Assembly (NCBI GenBank): GCA_036939975.1
Contig: JALLPB010000240.1
Location: 1-20,479 of the forward strand
From: Cyclostephanos tholiformis
Taxonomy: Eukaryota; Bacillariophyta; Thalassiosirophyceae; Thalassiosirales; Thalassiosiraceae
Length of the DNA: 20,479 nt
Direction: 5' to 3'
Under the pieces are notes generated by a model. The model searched no databases. It was given only the letters and a program-made list of their open reading frames with translations, and was not told the DNA's origin. Both the position numbers and the translations under genes were made by a program. Within the stretch, counting starts at the first letter, position 1. Every line of letters starts with the position of its first letter. Positions 18,322-20,479 of this stretch are shown piece by piece.

Positions 18322-20033
18322 GCCGGTCGACGTCATCGACCATCACGACGACGATGGGGGGGATGACACGGGCCTGGATTCCATCCTGCGAGTGGCGATA
18401 CGCGCCGCCGAAGTCGCAGGCGATATCATAGTCGAGTGCACGAACGATGGGAGGACGGACGTTACGAAGACGAAGGCGAGCAGTCGGGATCTATTAACGC
18501 TCGTCGATACGATGTGCGAGGAGGTGAGGGGCGTGTTTTTGCGTGTTCGTGTGCGTGTGCATGTGCATGTGCGTGTTGTTTTCTCGGGAAAGGGGAGGGT
18601 CAAAACAAACGACGACGGTAACTGTTCCGTTCGGTTCGGCGATTTTCGATGGGGGGGAGGGGGGAGGTAGGGGGAGAGAGAGAGAGCCTTGAATCTTCCC
18701 TTTCGAAACGATAGTCGATGAATTGATATATAGATAGAACATGCTCCTAATGGAAACGCCACCCTTCCCTTCCCACGCACGAACGAACGAACGAACGAAC
18801 TCGTCGTCGTCGCGACGATGAAATATTATATTATAATATACATAATAAGGCCATTCGGGAGACGATCCTCGCATCGTTTCCCGATCACGATTTCCTCGGT
18901 GAGTTTTTTTTTTTTTTTACCCCCTTGAACGGAGAGACGAAGAAACATCGAATAACATTCACGTCACACACACCCCCTCCCCAATTCCTTTCATTTTTCT
19001 CTCTCTCTCTATCTCTCGTAATCTCCATAACTCAAACTTTCTCACATGAAAGGGGAGGAGGACGTACCCCCGGGCAAGGAGGCCAGCGCCGCTGCCATCG
19101 AGGCCAAATTGCAAAACCTCCTCGATTCTTCATCATCATCATCTTCGTCGTCGTCGTCGTCGTCGTCATCGTCCTCCACCGCCTTCCCATCCCCACCCAA
19201 TTCGAGTCGATATCTGTGGATAGTCGATCCCATCGACGGCACTACGAATTTCGTAAACGGCATCCCGATTTGCATGCCCTCGATCGCCGTGGCCGACTCG
19301 ACCGGCGAGGTCGTCGTTGGCGTGATACGCGATCCCCATCGGAACGAGACGTACGCGGCGATGCGCGGACGTGGCGCCACCCTGAACGGCGTGGCCATAC
19401 GCCTTCATCGTCGCGACGACGACGACGACGACGACGGGGGGACGACGACGACGACGACGACGTCGTCGCTGGGGGACGCGATAATCGCCATGGGCTCGCC
19501 GCCCGCGACGGAATCCATGAACATGTCGTTATTGGCGTTGCCCGTGCTGATGCCGCGCGTCCGCACTATCAGGATGCTCGGGAGCGCGGCGCTCATGCTG
19601 GCGTGGGTCGCCAACGGACGTCTGACGGCGTACTGGGAGTACGACTTGAGGTATGCATATTGTTATTTGCTTACATGTTATGTATATATATATGTGTGTG
19701 TGTGTGTGTGTTTTACGCATCGATACCAATGCCAAATATTATATTCGTCGAATGAATTTTCCCCGCATCGTCGCCTCCCCCCCCCCCCCGCATATCTAAC
19801 GACTCGACTTTTTCCGCTCGCCTGCCCCCCACCCGCTATCGTACCACGAATATTCAACGTCCAGCTCGTGGGACGTGGCCGCGGGTAGCATCCTCATCGA
19901 GGAGGCGGGTGGACGCGTGACGGACCTCGAGGACGAACGATGGAACTTACGCACGAGGAAGATTTGCGCCAGCGTGGGGGGCAAGGTACACGGGGAAATC
20001 CTGGACGCGTTGAGGGAGGCGGGGGTCGTATGA
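18071..20033 (+). CDS. Inositol monophosphatase-family phosphatase with plastid presequence
   Basis: Exons are 18071-18523, 18850-18898 (only 49 nt), 19053-19650 and 19865-20033, giving 422 residues. Introns are 326, 154 and 214 bp. The N-terminus has a hydrophobic core ([14 protein letters not shown]) and ends in VASAF-SHRP. This is the ASAF motif of diatom-type plastid presequences, cleaved before Phe37, and a Ser-rich transit-like stretch follows. Lithium-sensitive phosphatase motifs are intact: the Glu pair in GEED (about 169-170), [15 protein letters not shown] (codons from about 19217) and [17 protein letters not shown]. Members dephosphorylate inositol phosphates, and plastid relatives also act on histidinol phosphate or other sugar phosphates, so the substrate is uncertain. 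A 17-residue poly-Ser run sits between the GEED and DPIDGT motifs, and Asp7 and Thr7 runs follow the sheet region. The start at 18071 was chosen because it gives the signal peptide. Confidence 0.9.
19126..19178. repeat. TCA/TCG trinucleotide repeat encoding Ser17 in the IMPase gene
   Basis: Seventeen serine codons in a row (TCT, TCA, TCG, TCC mixed) lie within exon 3. The codon mixture suggests an old, partly stabilised expansion. It falls in a loop region between two metal-ligand motifs. Confidence 0.9.
19409..19468. repeat. GAC/ACG trinucleotide repeats encoding Asp7 and Thr7 in the IMPase gene
   Basis: Two neighbouring pure trinucleotide tracts (GAC then ACG), separated by a G6 run, encode acidic and Thr runs. 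The frame continues into recognisable family sequence (DAIIAMGSP), so they are in-frame insertions. Confidence 0.9.
19682..19711. repeat. TA/TG dinucleotide repeat in IMPase intron 3
   Basis: The tract runs from alternating TA into TG dinucleotides, about 30 nt after the donor of intron 3. It has no coding effect. Confidence 0.85.
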
Positions 20034-20429
20034 ATGAGGGGCGAAGAAGGACTGGTCGCCTGGTCCCTACCGAGTAGAAGGTTCAGTGCATATAGTACCG
20101 GTTCACGGCCATCCAAATATATAATAGAAATCGACGATATCGGCAATGCGTGCGCTGTTATTTAGTCATGTTCTTTACTCTCGAGTAAAGCACGAAGGAG
20201 ACCAACATGGATATCAGTCATTACTTCTCTCTCTCTCTCCAGAGAATAGCAATGGGGATGGGAAGGCAAGGACCCTCAGGGATCTGGCGGATCCCAGGAT
20301 GATTTAAAGCGTGCTCTTGAATCTTTATATACATGCTCGAGTGCTTAATTCATTGCTAGGTAGTGCAAACCGCTTTCAGTTTTTGTAGCAATCCTAAAGA
20401 GGCACACACAGATATTTAATCGCTCATCG

Positions 20430-20479
<50 letters not shown>
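20034..20479. other. Downstream spacer ending in a C50 homopolymer; no gene seen
   Basis: This is the 3' flank of the IMPase gene. It contains a CT-repeat near 20227-20240 and an 18-bp near-palindrome (CTTTACTC and GAGTAAAG arms, 20173-20190). An uninterrupted run of 50 C (20430-20479) ends the window. No family-like open frame was found. The window end inside a homopolymer suggests that the assembly stopped there. Confidence 0.6.

Noticed and set aside
20173..20190. Near-palindrome with CTTTACTC/GAGTAAAG arms as a terminator
   Set aside because: The loop is only two bases, it is far from the IMPase stop, and polymerase II genes do not end at such hairpins.

Overview
The window looks like nuclear DNA of a stramenopile alga, most likely a diatom. 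The genes are compact, with short GT-AG introns (about 54-326 bp). Presequences have the signal-peptide-then-Phe pattern (ASAF, ATAF) used for complex plastids. The proteins are eukaryotic housekeeping families with poly-Ser, poly-Asp and poly-Gly inserts. The species cannot be fixed from the sequence. A single N flanked by duplicated 67-bp ends and a terminal run of 50 C suggest a draft assembly contig.

Layout, with gene models spliced by hand: (1) 362-1849 (+), secreted 2-oxoglutarate/Fe(II) oxygenase of prolyl-4-hydroxylase type with C-terminal ankyrin repeats, interrupted by an assembly join. (2) 2041-6086 (-), stromal processing peptidase-like M16 metalloprotease; its plastid presequence lies in another frame across a C10 run. 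(3) 6517-7167 (+), signal peptidase complex subunit 3. (4) 7531-9829 (-), six-exon protein with four EF-hands, a signal peptide and an unrecognised N-terminal region. (5) 10491-12518 (-), VPS45-type Sec1/Munc18 protein. (6) 13043-15919 (+), V-type H+-ATPase subunit a. (7) 16243-17514 (-), Tas-like aldo/keto reductase with an N-terminal membrane segment. (8) 18071-20033 (+), plastid-targeted inositol-monophosphatase-family enzyme.

The genes mostly alternate in strand. This gives three head-to-head pairs with spacers of 430-556 bp (SPP/SPC3, VPS45/V-ATPase a, AKR/IMPase) and three convergent pairs. The SPP/SPC3 pair is the most interesting. In algae with secondary plastids, imported proteins carry a bipartite presequence. 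The signal peptide is removed by the ER signal peptidase complex, to which SPC3 belongs, and the transit peptide by a stromal processing peptidase. Genes for parts of both successive steps share one upstream region here. VPS45 and V-ATPase a are also functionally related, since both serve the endosome/vacuole system.

The rest is low-complexity DNA: TA and trinucleotide microsatellites, a G32 run inside an intron, a pair of related hairpin repeats in the longest spacer, and a short intergenic word (GTACCTATT) that recurs. No tRNA, rRNA, transposase or CRISPR array was seen.
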